64,000 nucleotides of DNA from Saitoella complicata NRRL Y-17804 (Eukaryota; Ascomycota; Saitoellomycetes; Saitoellales; Saitoellaceae). The notes beneath the pieces were generated by a model, which worked only from the letters and a program-made list of their open reading frames with translations, had not been told where the DNA came from and ran no database searches. Location of the stretch: contig NW_017566994.1 in assembly GCF_001661265.1 (NCBI RefSeq), forward strand, positions 186,001-250,000. Direction: 5' to 3'. A program made the translations under genes and the position numbers. Of this stretch, positions 11,701 to 22,339 are shown in pieces. Position 1 is the stretch's first letter, and every line of letters starts with the position of its first letter.

Positions 11701-12265
11701 GGATACAGCTTCTGCGAATGCATTGTTGCTTGAGGCTATTCAGAGGAGGGACGTGTTTGTGGCTATGTCGGCGCTCGCTGCGGGCGCTGAGCCGAATGTG
11801 AAGAAGCCTGGTACGGAGATGTCGGCTGTGTTGATTGCTATCCTCGCGGCTGTGCCCGAGACCGCTCTTGCTGAGGACAAGCTTGCCACGTCGGCTGAGG
11901 CGCACGAGGATTACCATGGGACTTATCCTATCGCTGAATTGCTGCTGCAGAACGGTGCTGAGGTACCGACTCTTACGCACGAGCTGGTAAAGAAGCTTCC
12001 ATTAAGCGCAAAGATCTACCTCGCACAAAAGGCATCGCGATCAGGTGCGCCTCAGACGCAAAGCACGCCTACACGACAACCTTCCGTCAGGCAGCAGCCG
12101 CCCGTGGGTTTGGGATTGATGCAGGGCGGCGGGAGTACGAGTTCGCTGGCGAACGGCTTAGCTGCGATGAATATCAACAACACGAATGGAGTGAAGGGGG
12201 TGAATCCTGCTTTGCAGCGCATACCGACCGGGAGTGGGAAAATGCCCAGACTGGCGAGCCCATGA
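8761..12265 (+). CDS. BAR-PH-ArfGAP protein (Csx2/ACAP-like ARF GTPase activator)
   Basis: Exons 8761-8824, 8883-9013 and 9068-12265 give 1,130 aa. After an N-terminal region (residues 1-250) and a disordered Ser/Thr/Pro stretch, residues about 328-540 are a long helical BAR-like coiled coil. Residues about 636-741 form a PH domain (RRKEGLLWALSR to QSWISVISNAIG). Residues about 826-925 are an ArfGAP zinc finger with CADCG...[21 protein letters not shown], including the catalytic arginine of that motif. The C-terminus is a variable ankyrin-like region and a Gln/Gly tail. Such proteins stimulate GTP hydrolysis by Arf at curved membranes. The second intron (9014-9067, 54 nt, with CTAAC branch) is a multiple of three and has no stop, so its retention would stay in frame. 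Confidence 0.88.
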
Positions 12266-12534
12266 TCGAACATTTAGGTAATAAGGCGTGGTGGTGACGA
12301 TATACTTTTGAGTTTTGGGGGTTTTATGGATGGCGTTACATAATTCTGGGCTTGGAATCTAATGCGTAATCTTGAAGACGCGAACGAGGCCTTCTCAAGA
12401 AGGATAATCTAATATGATTGAAGCTTGAAACCAAAAAGCGTTATCGAACACTAAATCCTGGGATATCATAAGAAACGCCAATAAACCGTACCAGCCGGCC
12501 GTGCCCCATAATAATGTCATGTCCATATCTTCCT

Positions 12535-15498
12535 TCATTCCAACATGATAACCTCAACCGCAACGTTTGTAATCGTTGCAACACCCCAAAGGGCCAGGAG
12601 ACATATTCCAATCTCCCGCGTCATCTTATATCCGCTCCGCGGTACGCTCACCAGCAGGCCAATAAGTGTGACGATCAAAGCACTTGTCGTGGTCACCAAC
12701 GTAGGACTGAGGCTGATGGGATACGTGTGATCAGGCTCCTTCAGCGTCGCAATGATTCCACTGATGCCAATACCTAACAAAATGTTCATCATCGGTCCAC
12801 CAATACAGGCAGAGAACGCCATCATGGAAAATCCCATTTTCGCAATCGTGATGTCTGCAATCAAATCACCAAGCGAGTTGCCGACAGCGAATACCGTCAA
12901 ACCTAAGATAGCCTCTGAGATGCCGAGAATCAAGCCCAACGCACGCAGAACCCCAACGACTTCATTTGCAATCGTAGAGATCCATCCCACGGCCACGATG
13001 AACCCCACGTAACTCAAGAAGCTGTGTCCTAAAGGTACCTCACCCGGTTCCGTGAACGTGATCAATAGCCCCAACGGCGCTAACCCAGCGACAAGCGCGT
13101 AGAGCATGGGGTGAAGCAACGGTTCATCAAAGAACATGATGAATGTCAAGAACACGGGCGCCATGATGCATTGAACCCCTGTCAACCACCTATTCCATCC
13201 CTTCAACATATGCTCGCCAACAGCATCATCTAATGCCTCCAACACTGGAAGGTCATGGTCAAGAATCATTGACCCCGCCGGCGTTGACGCACCGCTCGTC
13301 TTCGGCTTCTCTCCTTGTTCTGGATACGTCTCGACGACGGGCAAGGTGATCGTCAAGGCAAACACAGGCACAATAGCCAATAAACTGACAACCTTTCCGC
13401 TAAACGGTTTCTCCCAAAAGTTCAACGTCGTGGGAAAGAGCGTTGCGCGTAAGACGATCGGATCGGGTAAGAGTGGTTTCGGCCACCATCGGGGAACGGT
13501 TGATTGGGAGATGAGCGGGGTGTTGAGATGGTCGTGGACTTCGCGGACTTCGGCGGCGGGGGAGAGGGGAGGGGTACTCCGTGGACTGGCGTAGCGCTGC
13601 GAAGGCGACATAGCAATCGGAGAATGTGAGAAGTGCGCAGTCGGACTCAACATCCGATTCACCCCACCACCTCTCTCCTCGGCTCGGAGTTTTCTGACTC
13701 TGTGCGCAGCGATTTCACCACCAGACTCATACTCGTCTTCACTCGCTGTAACTGTGACACTCGGCACAACAGGCACAACATGCTCATCCTGCTTCTTCTT
13801 AGTATCGCCAGAATTAGGCGCGGTCGAAACAGGTGTACCGGTATAAATCCTCAGTTGTGGCACATCATCCCTTGGTTTCAGCATGAAATTGGGTGAGTTG
13901 ACCGGAGCGGCGGGCATTACGGGCTCTTGCTCTTCGGCAGCACTCAACCGCCCTATCGAGAAGTAATCCAACCCCGCACCAGTCACGCTCTGTGCGCGTC
14001 CCACGGTGACGCCGATATCGGTATCCGTCGATGAACGGCCGAGGACCGGATACTTCCGGGGTCCAGAGCTAGGAACCACTGGCTGTAATGCGTCAGGATC
14101 CGGCACTGCGCCCATACCGACCGTATGTCTCCTCAACCCGTGTCCTCTCGCGTACGCATTCGCAACCATCCCCTGCCTCGGACTAACACTCCTTCCCCTA
14201 ATCCTCGGGCCCGTCCCAGGACTCAACTGCAACTGATGCGCAACCGCCGAACTCTGCTGTAGTGAGTTAACAATCGACCGAAACTCCAACGCACCAAACA
14301 ACGAGGGACGGATCCGTGATGGACCATAGTCTGCTGTCCGGACGAGAGCCATAGAAGAATTGAGTTCGCGGTATTCGGACTCCAATTCGCTGTGGTCGTC
14401 GGAGGGGGTGGAGGGGCCTGCTTCTTCGTCTTCTTCGGTGATGTCGGTGAGGGCGCGGACGTCGTCTGCCGAGTGGCCGAGGAGGCTGGTGTTTTCGTCT
14501 GCAGCCGATTCTTCAGCTTCCTCATTACCATCCAGGAATTCCGCATCTGTGCCAGGCGGCTCAAATTGATGCCGAATGAGTGCTCGTTCCATTCGTCGAC
14601 GGTGCCGTTTGCGTTCAACGTAAGTAGTTCCCACGACCATGCCCGCGTACACGACATAGTACACAACCATCACCACAGACTCCCAAAGATATAATCGTCC
14701 ATCCGCCAAAAATCCCGTCGTAAAACATACTGCAACCAAAAAGAACCCAACATCCCTCAGAAAAGCCCTCCTCACAACTCCGAATGGTCGTACGATCGCC
14801 ATACTCCCCGCCACGACCGCACAAATAAAGCTCGCCGCACCGACGAGTTCGCCGATTGCGAGGGAAGATGAGTGCTGAGAGAAAGAGGCGAAAGTCGAGA
14901 ACAGGTCGGGAGACCCATTACCAAAAGCGAGAAGGGTAACACCTGCGACTGATTCCGGGAGCGAGAGGGTATGTGATATCGTCGCGAGGTTCGGACAGAA
15001 GAAGTCAGAGGAAGCAAGACCGACAGTAGAGAAAAGGGATGCAAGGAGTACGACCTGTGAGGGACCATCGTTAGCAATGTGAATATCCACGTTGGTACTG
15101 CAGAAAGATCCGCACCATTCCAATAAGAAGAGACATTCGCACGCCCTTGGGTGCACAGAAGTAGAGTTCAAGGTAGTTGAGGAGGGAGTCAGAGTGACAA
15201 TGTTTTCGGACGTATGCGCATTTATCTGTGCGTGTGAAGACATCGGCGCACTCCTGTATCTGTCAATCAGCAGCAGCACCACTGTCAGAATATCAACTGA
15301 ACGTACATGAGCCTTTCCCTTATGTCCAACCAACTCTGCAATCAAATCCCTCTTCTCAACCCCATTGTGCCTTGTCGTGTCAGCCGGCAATCCATACCCA
15401 CCAACCAACCCCAGGATATAGATCACCGCAATCGTAGCGACAAGAAACACGACGAAAGCACAGCTTCTCCTTGATTTACGCTGGCATTGCGGTTTCAT
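12535..15498 (-). CDS. Cation/calcium exchanger, CaCA superfamily (YDL206W/NCLX-like)
   Basis: Three exons, 15498-15307, 15259-15116 and 15054-12535, encode 951 aa; the splices restore a conserved luminal segment (ECADVFTRTDKCAYVRKHC, then LLNYLELYFC). About five N-terminal and six C-terminal membrane helices flank a disordered cytosolic loop of roughly 450 residues. The alpha-1 repeat has LLAFGNGSPDLFST and the alpha-2 repeat has FAVGNSLGDLIADI and GGPMMNILLGIG, the ion-binding signature of sodium-calcium and cation-calcium exchangers. Fungal members are usually vacuolar or endomembrane. Ion specificity cannot be read from the sequence. It is convergent with the ArfGAP gene (269 bp between stops) and divergent from BRN1. 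Confidence 0.88.
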   Translation of the reverse strand: MKPQCQRKSRRSCAFVVFLVATIAVIYILGLVGGYGLPADTTRHNGVEKRDLIAELVGHKGKAHVRSVDILTVVLLLIDRYRSAPMSSHAQINAHTSENIVTLTPSSTTLNSTSVHPRACECLFLLEWCGSFCSTNVDIHIANDGPSQVVLLASLFSTVGLASSDFFCPNLATISHTLSLPESVAGVTLLAFGNGSPDLFSTFASFSQHSSSLAIGELVGAASFICAVVAGSMAIVRPFGVVRRAFLRDVGFFLVAVCFTTGFLADGRLYLWESVVMVVYYVVYAGMVVGTTYVERKRHRRRMERALIRHQFEPPGTDAEFLDGNEEAEESAADENTSLLGHSADDVRALTDITEEDEEAGPSTPSDDHSELESEYRELNSSMALVRTADYGPSRIRPSLFGALEFRSIVNSLQQSSAVAHQLQLSPGTGPRIRGRSVSPRQGMVANAYARGHGLRRHTVGMGAVPDPDALQPVVPSSGPRKYPVLGRSSTDTDIGVTVGRAQSVTGAGLDYFSIGRLSAAEEQEPVMPAAPVNSPNFMLKPRDDVPQLRIYTGTPVSTAPNSGDTKKKQDEHVVPVVPSVTVTASEDEYESGGEIAAHRVRKLRAEERGGGVNRMLSPTAHFSHSPIAMSPSQRYASPRSTPPLSPAAEVREVHDHLNTPLISQSTVPRWWPKPLLPDPIVLRATLFPTTLNFWEKPFSGKVVSLLAIVPVFALTITLPVVETYPEQGEKPKTSGASTPAGSMILDHDLPVLEALDDAVGEHMLKGWNRWLTGVQCIMAPVFLTFIMFFDEPLLHPMLYALVAGLAPLGLLITFTEPGEVPLGHSFLSYVGFIVAVGWISTIANEVVGVLRALGLILGISEAILGLTVFAVGNSLGDLIADITIAKMGFSMMAFSACIGGPMMNILLGIGISGIIATLKEPDHTYPISLSPTLVTTTSALIVTLIGLLVSVPRSGYKMTREIGICLLALWGVATITNVAVEVIMLE

Positions 15499-15988
15499 GA
15501 GAATTTACCTAGCTGCTCCGTTATCCTTGCGGATATATGCTGGTGGAGGTGCTGGGGATGTATGCTGGTTATACCTGATCAGGATGCAGGGTGCAATTAG
15601 GATGGATGATGTCGGTTACGCTGGCTCACGTCGCTTGCAGGGCATGGCTTCGTGTAGATCGTCAACGGCGGGGCGCAGCTGCCTGGCTCAAGTAACATGC
15701 AGGCGGGAAGGTTGCATGAGCCGCTGACGAAGGTCTCGGTCAAACCATATGAAGTTGGCTTGTACAAGAGTCTTTTTCAAAGCACTTGGTTTATGTGTTC
15801 CCTAGAATGATGTTTTGGTCATGTTGCTTTGGCTTCATAACTGGGGTAACCGCGTAGCAACCACAGGCACAACATTAACGCTCATCAAAACAAAAGCGCG
15901 TACAACACTCGTAGACCGATAACCTCGAGGACCATCAGCATACACCCAGGCATAAACCTCCATCAACCAGGCGGAAAGCATCGCAATC
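15499..15988. other. Divergent promoter region exchanger / BRN1
   Basis: 490 bases between two outward-facing starts. I see no gene. Short frames here lack homology that I recognise. Confidence 0.5.
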
Positions 15989-18223
15989 ATGCCTCGCATC
16001 CGCGCAGCACCTTCAACACCCTCTACGCCCGCTCGCGGCTCTCCGCTAAAGCACGCATGCATCCCAACAAACGACGACGAGAACGAAAAGGCCGCTCGTC
16101 GCGCAGTACGAGTCGCTCAGGATGACCTCCGTCGTTCTACGATTGTCGCTGCTGCGTCTCCGAGAAAACAATCTATGGCTGTCGGTGGCCCTTCGACCCC
16201 CGCACGGAAGGTGAACAGTGTTGACCCAGCTGGAGTGGGAAGAAGTCCGGTTCCGAAGGTACCGGTGTTGGCCAACTTTGAAGAATGGATGAAGATGGCG
16301 ACAGACAACAAGATCAACGCGGCGAACTCGTGGAACTTTGCGCTGATTGATTACTTCCACGAGATGTCGCTTTTGCGCGAGGGTGATTCTATCAACTTCC
16401 AGAAGGCCAGTTGTACTCTGGATGGTTGTGTCAAGATTTACACCTCGCGTGTGGACTCGGTTGCGACGGATACTACAAAACTCTTGTCTGGTTTGGCAAC
16501 ATCGAAACAGTCACGCGACGAGGAAGACCGCGGAGAAGGTGAGGGCGATGAGGATGACGAGGATCGTGAGAAGAACCCTAAGCGACGTGCGGCCCGTGCT
16601 GAGGCAACACTCGTCAAGGACTTCTCCTCTATCCAACTCAAGAAGTTCGATCTCGAGTTCTCCGTCGATCCACTCTTCAAGAAGACCTCGGCCGACTTCG
16701 ACGAGGGAGGAGCGAAGGGACTCCTCCTAAACCACCTCGGTATCAATGAGGAAGGCAAGATCATCTTCGACGCCTCAGATGCCGTCCCAGCCGACGCTGA
16801 TGATGTCCTCCCGGAAGTAAAGGAAGAGGATGAGGGTGGAAACACTATTGACATCGCTGCCCTCGGCGCCAAATTCTTTGCTGATATGGATGCATTGGAT
16901 GATATGGACGTCTGCCCTTCCTTGAAGAACTTTGAGTTCCCTGTGGATGGCAGCACAATTACTTTCGACCTTCCTGACCTGAAGCTCCCTGATCTTACCG
17001 ATGATGCTGCATCAGAAATTGATGGCAATGTTATGGGCGACGACGACGCCCACGGCTTTGGCGAACCGCTTGAGGGCTTCGACAATGACGATGATGTCGC
17101 GTTCGGTGAGGGAGGAGACGCGTGGGCTCAGACTGAGTTGCCACCAAACTACGATGGTGGAGAGAACGAGCAGCTCCTCCTGGAGGAGGGTGCAGAACCA
17201 CTCAAGGATCTCGAGCAAAAGGATGGTTTCGTGATGTCTCTGAACAGTGAAGGTTCCGAAGAAGGTATTTTCGCGTACTTTGACGAAGCACTGCGGAAGA
17301 ACTGGGCTGGTCCTGAACACTGGAGGATTTCACGGTTGAAGAAGGCGTCAACGTCGACTGGTACCGAACCCAAGAAGAAGAAGGAGAAGGAGGTGTTCTC
17401 GATTGACTTCTACGGTGATGATGTTGATGAGGACGTCCTTTTCGCCCCGGGTGGAGCGAATATCAATATGAGCAAGGCCCAGCAGATGCAGCGAAGTCGA
17501 CACCTGCTACCAGATGATATGGGATTTTCATCAAAGGACTTGCTGAGATTATTCCTGAAACCTAAAGCCACGCTACAAAACCGGAAGAAGAAGCTCGTTG
17601 CTGGTGGAGAGAAGGAAGTCAACGAGCACGACATGGACGAAAAATTCTGGGCGGAGCGAGCAGCACAGAATGCCGAAGACGACGTCCCATCCGGTCCATC
17701 GTACGACGCCGCATTCTTTGATGACGGAAATGCAGACGCTGGGTTCGGACCTGAGATGGATGATGACGATGATGGTTTCGCTGATGCTGCTGAGACTCTG
17801 AGCCAAGCTGCCGAACTCAAGGAAGAGATGGATTTCGGCTCTCAGCTCGTTAGTCAAGGACGGAAAATGAGACCAGAGTATGTCAACTATGCCCGCGTCG
17901 CAAAGAAAGTCGACGTCAAGAAGCTCAAAGACAACATCTGGTCCAACCTCGCCATCACGATCCCCGACAACGACGACCCCACGCCTACCCCCGAACCCTC
18001 TCTATCGCAGGGAGAAGAAAAGAAATTCACCCAAGTCATCCAGGACCTGCAGAAAGTCTACCCGCAGAAGGAGATGGAAGACGTGTCGACAAGTTTCTGT
18101 TTCATCTGTTTGCTGCATCTGGCGAATGAGAAGGGGCTTATTATTCAGAATGAGGGGGTTGGGAATATGGAGGAGTTGATTATTCGGAAGGACATGACGG
18201 TGGGGGCTATTGACACCTATTAG
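15989..18223 (+). CDS. BRN1: Condensin non-SMC subunit Brn1/Cnd2 (CAP-H kleisin)
   Basis: A single exon of 744 codons, the usual length for the family. The N-terminal kleisin helix region shows NKINAANSWNFALIDYFHEM and FQKASCTLDGCVKIYTSRVD, which are diagnostic for CAP-H. The middle has acidic blocks and the conserved SDASEIDG/DLPDLKLPDL stretch, followed by FFDEALRKNWAGPEHWRI-like motif (here YFDEALRKNWAGPEHWRI). The C-terminal winged-helix region (VSTSFCFICLLHLANEKGL) contacts Smc4. Brn1 closes the Smc2-Smc4 ring and is essential for chromosome compaction. An N-terminal TP/SP-rich stretch offers possible CDK sites. Confidence 0.95.
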   Translation: MPRIRAAPSTPSTPARGSPLKHACIPTNDDENEKAARRAVRVAQDDLRRSTIVAAASPRKQSMAVGGPSTPARKVNSVDPAGVGRSPVPKVPVLANFEEWMKMATDNKINAANSWNFALIDYFHEMSLLREGDSINFQKASCTLDGCVKIYTSRVDSVATDTTKLLSGLATSKQSRDEEDRGEGEGDEDDEDREKNPKRRAARAEATLVKDFSSIQLKKFDLEFSVDPLFKKTSADFDEGGAKGLLLNHLGINEEGKIIFDASDAVPADADDVLPEVKEEDEGGNTIDIAALGAKFFADMDALDDMDVCPSLKNFEFPVDGSTITFDLPDLKLPDLTDDAASEIDGNVMGDDDAHGFGEPLEGFDNDDDVAFGEGGDAWAQTELPPNYDGGENEQLLLEEGAEPLKDLEQKDGFVMSLNSEGSEEGIFAYFDEALRKNWAGPEHWRISRLKKASTSTGTEPKKKKEKEVFSIDFYGDDVDEDVLFAPGGANINMSKAQQMQRSRHLLPDDMGFSSKDLLRLFLKPKATLQNRKKKLVAGGEKEVNEHDMDEKFWAERAAQNAEDDVPSGPSYDAAFFDDGNADAGFGPEMDDDDDGFADAAETLSQAAELKEEMDFGSQLVSQGRKMRPEYVNYARVAKKVDVKKLKDNIWSNLAITIPDNDDPTPTPEPSLSQGEEKKFTQVIQDLQKVYPQKEMEDVSTSFCFICLLHLANEKGLIIQNEGVGNMEELIIRKDMTVGAIDTY

Positions 18224-18397
18224 TGACTATCTATCCGGTGATTAAGGGAAGGGTGAAATGATGGGATGACTTTGGGAAAGGGTGAAGAGCGTTTGGTCTG
18301 TGACTTTGGTTTCTTGGGGAATGAGATAAGGGGTATCATTATCGGTACAGCCGGCTACATTTACATAATACATAACATCCACACATCCAACCCATGC

Positions 18398-19405
18398 TCA
18401 AATCCTCGCCTTCAACCCCTTGATTGTCTTCCCACAATCCGTCCAAATCTCCCTTACCACCTCCCCCGCCGGCTTAATTTCCTTGACTAACCCAACCCCG
18501 GTTCCAGCCCACACCACCAACCTCTCATAATCCTTCTTATGCAGCGCTTCTTTGTAGAGTTTCTTGTTTTCCGCTTCGGTCACCCCGTCGATGGTTGTCT
18601 TGTTTCTCAGTGCACGACCATCAAAACTCATGGGCCAGCCCGTAGTGCCACGCATATCGTCGAATACGCGGGTACGGGTGGTGCATTGTCCCCCGTCACT
18701 CGCCCTAACCAAAACCTCCTTCAACTCCCGTGGTGGAAGCGCCTCGGGTGTCGCGACGAAGCGGGTACCAAATACCCCACCATCAGCACCAAGTGCCAAA
18801 ACAGACGCAAGGCCACGTCCATCCACCAGTCCGCCGGCTGCGTAGACTGGGATGTGGGAGTGGGTGGTGTGAACCGCATCGATGATCTCGGGGACGAGTG
18901 AGGTGAGTCCACACCCCCTCGTCCCGCCATGTCCCCCCGCATCGGATGATTGCGCGACGATCACGTCGACGCCTTGTTCGGCTGCTTTGCGTGCGCTGGT
19001 GACTGAGCCGACTTGTGCAAACACTTTCGGAGGTGTAGTCCCAGGTGGTGTTAGGGTGTGGACTGCGTTCACCCAGGGTGTGTAGTCATCCTCCGGTACC
19101 GTTGAGAAGACCCATATCGCGCACGGTCTCAATGCCAGGATGGGTGGAAGGACTTTATCCGGATCCGCACCCCAAGCAATGAATCCCACTCCCACTCCGA
19201 CACCCAATGTCCTTGTATCCTGTACTCCAAGCATCCGCCGCGCCTCCCGGAGCTCGTTCTCGACGGCAGGGATGTCGTACCCTGCCGCGATGAATCCCAA
19301 GCCACCGGCTTTGGTCACGGCGACGGCGAGGGCGGCACCGGACACGAAGGCCATTGGGGCGGAGATGACGGGGGATGTCATGTGCGGGAAGAGGTATTCT
19401 GGCAT
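18398..19405 (-). CDS. Nitronate monooxygenase (2-nitropropane dioxygenase family)
   Basis: FMN-dependent TIM-barrel enzyme that oxidises alkyl nitronates. Visible family features are SPVISAPMAFVSGAALA at the start of the barrel, the active-site motif QSSDAGGHGGTRG with its histidine, and the phosphate-binding AAGGLVDGRGLASVLALGADG. I placed the start at 19405, giving 335 aa, because the barrel begins only nine residues later, as in relatives. An in-frame ATG at 19453 is an alternative, and the frame stays open beyond it into the divergent URA6 gene. The two start codons are about 107 bp apart, so a shared promoter is likely. The physiological substrate cannot be told from sequence. Confidence 0.85.
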   Translation of the reverse strand: MPEYLFPHMTSPVISAPMAFVSGAALAVAVTKAGGLGFIAAGYDIPAVENELREARRMLGVQDTRTLGVGVGVGFIAWGADPDKVLPPILALRPCAIWVFSTVPEDDYTPWVNAVHTLTPPGTTPPKVFAQVGSVTSARKAAEQGVDVIVAQSSDAGGHGGTRGCGLTSLVPEIIDAVHTTHSHIPVYAAGGLVDGRGLASVLALGADGGVFGTRFVATPEALPPRELKEVLVRASDGGQCTTRTRVFDDMRGTTGWPMSFDGRALRNKTTIDGVTEAENKKLYKEALHKKDYERLVVWAGTGVGLVKEIKPAGEVVREIWTDCGKTIKGLKARI

Positions 19406-19511
19406 GGTTGGGTGGGTTGTTAGGGAGAGGTTTGGCCATGCAGGGGCGCACATAGCCAGCGTCACCCTCGAATTCTCATCCAACCCGTCGGGGCCGCTCC
19501 GCTCTCTGATC

Positions 19512-20489
19512 ATGGCCTCCCTCCGCGTCCTCCGTCCAGCCCTCCGCCTCCGCGCTCAACCAACCCTCAACCTCGCACGGCGATCCTACGCCGACATCCC
19601 CCGTATCGACCCCGCCAAACCCTCCTCCGGCACACACAGGAAATCAACCCACAAAAAGAAAGAATACCCCTCCATCAAAGGATTCCTCGCAATCGGTGTC
19701 GCAGGTTTCGGAGTCTTCACGATCCTTCTCCACCTCCAATCCGCCGAAAACGAAAAACTCAGAGCCGAGAAGGAAAAATTGAAGCTCAAACCAAAGCCAG
19801 CTGGGATGACCGCAGGTCCTCAGGCGTTCGCGACTGCGCAGCCGATTAAGAAGGAGGAGGAGAAGTTGACGTCTACGTTTGATCCGGAGCATGTTACGGT
19901 TATTTTCGTCCTTGGTGGACCTGGCGCTGGGAAGGGAACCCAGTGCGCGAATTTGGTTCGGGATTATGGGTTTAAACACCTCTCTGCCGGAGACCTCCTC
20001 CGCGCTGAACAAGAACGCGAGGGATCACAGTATGGTGAGCTCATCCGTACGCATATCAAGGAAGGTAAGATCGTACCTATGGAAGTCACGATCAAGCTCC
20101 TCGAAAAAGCTATGGGCGAGGCTGTGGTGAGGGGATCAACACGCTTTCTCATCGACGGGTTCCCCCGCAAGATGGACCAAGCCGTCGCGTTCGAAAAGAG
20201 TGTTTGCCCGTCGAAATTCACACTTTTCTTTACGTGCTCCGAAAGCACGATGCTCTCTCGCCTCCTCCACCGCGGTGAGACATCGGGCCGTGACGACGAT
20301 AACGTGGAGTCGATCAAGAAGAGGTTCAGGACGTTCGTGGAGACGAGTATGCCTGTTGTGCAGTATTTTGAGGGGAAGGGGAAGGTGTTGAAGGTTAGTT
20401 GTGAGGAGAGTGTTGAGGCGGTTTATGGGCAGGTTAGGACGAGGCTTGAGGAGGGGTTGAAGAAGAGAGGGGCGCCCATTGCTAAATAG
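19512..20489 (+). CDS. URA6: Uridylate (UMP/CMP) kinase with mitochondrial-type N-terminal anchor
   Basis: Single exon of 325 codons. The C-terminal 200 residues are a short-lid UMP kinase: P-loop GGPGAGKGTQC, the NMP-binding GDLLRAEQ, IDGFPRKMDQA and the lid region RGETSGRDDDN. It phosphorylates UMP and CMP using ATP. The first 70 residues differ from budding-yeast Ura6: an Arg/Ala/Leu-rich stretch (RVLRPALRLRAQPTLNLARRS) that reads as a mitochondrial presequence, then a membrane segment (FLAIGVAGFGVFTILLHL) and a charged helix. This predicts membrane attachment, perhaps to mitochondria. A similar extension exists, as I recall, in other filamentous ascomycetes. Confidence 0.9.
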   Translation: MASLRVLRPALRLRAQPTLNLARRSYADIPRIDPAKPSSGTHRKSTHKKKEYPSIKGFLAIGVAGFGVFTILLHLQSAENEKLRAEKEKLKLKPKPAGMTAGPQAFATAQPIKKEEEKLTSTFDPEHVTVIFVLGGPGAGKGTQCANLVRDYGFKHLSAGDLLRAEQEREGSQYGELIRTHIKEGKIVPMEVTIKLLEKAMGEAVVRGSTRFLIDGFPRKMDQAVAFEKSVCPSKFTLFFTCSESTMLSRLLHRGETSGRDDDNVESIKKRFRTFVETSMPVVQYFEGKGKVLKVSCEESVEAVYGQVRTRLEEGLKKRGAPIAK

Positions 20490-20693
20490 AGGATATACTG
20501 GCGTAACGAGAAGACCTTCGCGATCGGGGGGAGTAGGTAAAATGATATACTTCTTTTTCGACTCGACAATTGAAGCCGTGGTAACCGATTGATGCAAAAA
20601 GCAAGAACTAGAAAAAGAACGCCGTAAACCCAAAATCAATGCAAAAGTCTTCTCTCCTCCCCGTCGCCCGCCACACTCCATCCCGCTCCTCAC

Positions 20694-21242
20694 TCAAAGC
20701 AAATCATAATCATCCAACTTATCATGATACTTCATAATATTCGCCTTAATCTTCGACGTATCCACCCAACTAACATAATCCTCCAAATTCCTCGTAACAA
20801 GATACGCCGGATCCGTCACAACCTCCGGCCCAACCCTGACGTGTCCTTGTTCGACATACGTCACGGCGGCCTTGACAGTCTCGCACATCTTAAGCCTACA
20901 CATCACGATCGGCAACCTCCTCCTCGCAAACGCCGATACCGTAACCTTATTCTCCACATCACTCATCTTAGTCTTTGTCGTAAGAATCCCCATTTGGTAC
21001 AGTTTTTCCAGGAGGAGGGATTCGTGTTTTTGTCTGTATGGGTCTTGGGGCGGAAGGAGCGCGAGTCGATGGGCTAGGTGTCGGAGGGAACCGCAGAGAC
21101 GGTTGTATTTGTGGTAGTCTTCGCGGTTTTGGATGTGGTAGCGGCGCATGACGGCTACGTCGCGGTGGGATTGGTCTTGTTTCCATTGGAGGAAGTCGAC
21201 TTTGCGGAGGAGCTTGTGTTCGTGGTGTTTGAGTTCTCTCAT
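20694..21242 (-). CDS. IMP3: U3 snoRNP protein Imp3 (small-subunit processome)
   Basis: 182 codons, matching the family length. The opening [20 protein letters not shown] is the Imp3 signature. It is followed by an S4 RNA-binding domain ([40 protein letters not shown]) and the conserved end LDDYDLL. Imp3 binds the U3 snoRNA and helps it pair with pre-18S rRNA in the nucleolus. The frame continues upstream for over 200 codons without a stop, but that extension overlaps HCR1 and has no conservation, so I start at the ATG before RELKHHE. It is divergent from HCR1, 159 bp apart, pairing two ribosome/translation genes. Confidence 0.95.
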   Translation of the reverse strand: MRELKHHEHKLLRKVDFLQWKQDQSHRDVAVMRRYHIQNREDYHKYNRLCGSLRHLAHRLALLPPQDPYRQKHESLLLEKLYQMGILTTKTKMSDVENKVTVSAFARRRLPIVMCRLKMCETVKAAVTYVEQGHVRVGPEVVTDPAYLVTRNLEDYVSWVDTSKIKANIMKYHDKLDDYDLL

Positions 21243-21401
21243 TTTGTCTGATGGAGAATGGAGGATGGAGGTTGTCGACGTTACCTGGCGAGGATCGAGG
21301 ACGACTTTTCTTGCGCCACGCTCAGAAATCTGGGATTCAGGCACAAATTTGAACGAAAACACCAAAACTACAAAGACACAGACAAAAGACCATAGACAAA
21401 A

Positions 21402-22184
21402 ATGTCCGACTGGGAAAACGAAGAGGTCGAGCAAGACACCGCCGCCGTCCCCACCAAGTCCAAGTGGGACGATGAAGACGCCTCCGACGATGACGTTGCC
21501 GACGCCTGGGACGCCGCATCTGACTCCGAATCCGAGAAGCCCAAGAGCAACGAACTCGCCTTTGCCCCACCACCAAAGAAGAAGGGAACCTTGAAACAGA
21601 AAATCGCGGAGAAGGAGGCTGCACGTAAGCAAGCCGAGGAGGAGAAGGCTGCGCGTCAGGCTGCGGGCGAGTACAGTGATGAGGAAGACGAGGAGGAGGA
21701 TCCCCGGGAACGGGCGGAGAGGTTGAGACAGGAGGAGATTGAGAGTGATTTGAGGAATGCTGCGGATTTGTTGGGTGATGTCCGTATCACCCCCGCCGAC
21801 AAAGTCGCCGCCGTCGCTGCGGGCGGAGACCCATTGGAAGCTCTCAAGACCATCTCCCTCAAGGACAAGGATGACTTCACCAAGCTCTCTGAAGCCCTCG
21901 TACCTCTTTTCACCGAGGTCGCGCGTACGCCGTTTTACACCACTTTCTTGCACCAGTTCTTGAGAGACATTACCTGGCCTCTCGACTCGGAGGAGATTAA
22001 GAAGTGTGCGTCGAAGCTTACTACGGCTGGTAATGAGAAGCAGAGGGAGGAGAAGGCTGCGCAGGGGAAGAAGAAGGTGAGTAAGAAGCCGGCGCTTGGG
22101 GGTGGGGCGATGAAGTTGAGTCAGAGTGGGGCGCCGGATAGGACGAACTACTCGAGATTTGGGGATGATTACGATTTCATGTAG
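21402..22184 (+). CDS. HCR1: Translation initiation factor eIF3 subunit j
   Basis: Single exon, 260 aa. The N-terminal [10 protein letters not shown]... acidic stretch with WDDEDASDD and the Lys-rich [14 protein letters not shown] helix are typical of eIF3j/Hcr1. A central helical domain follows ([34 protein letters not shown]) and the end [15 protein letters not shown] matches the family C-terminus. eIF3j binds the 40S decoding site, and in yeast Hcr1 also acts in 20S pre-rRNA processing and termination. Confidence 0.95.
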   Translation: MSDWENEEVEQDTAAVPTKSKWDDEDASDDDVADAWDAASDSESEKPKSNELAFAPPPKKKGTLKQKIAEKEAARKQAEEEKAARQAAGEYSDEEDEEEDPRERAERLRQEEIESDLRNAADLLGDVRITPADKVAAVAAGGDPLEALKTISLKDKDDFTKLSEALVPLFTEVARTPFYTTFLHQFLRDITWPLDSEEIKKCASKLTTAGNEKQREEKAAQGKKKVSKKPALGGGAMKLSQSGAPDRTNYSRFGDDYDFM

Positions 22185-22339
22185 GAGTTGGGAGGTGAAG
22201 GAGAATCTTTACAAAACTGATAGAATGGAGTGTGTTTGACCTACATCATGATTGTTCAGGTGTTTCGCGAAACGTACATCCCTTGCCAAGGCTGCACATG
22301 TGCGGGTACGTGTGTGCCGTAACGCGGCTGAAGCACGGC

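Noticed and set aside
20694-21953. A 419-residue version of IMP3 with a 237-residue N-terminal extension
   Set aside because: The extension lies over the 5' half of HCR1 on the other strand and shows no conservation; Imp3 is about 183 aa.
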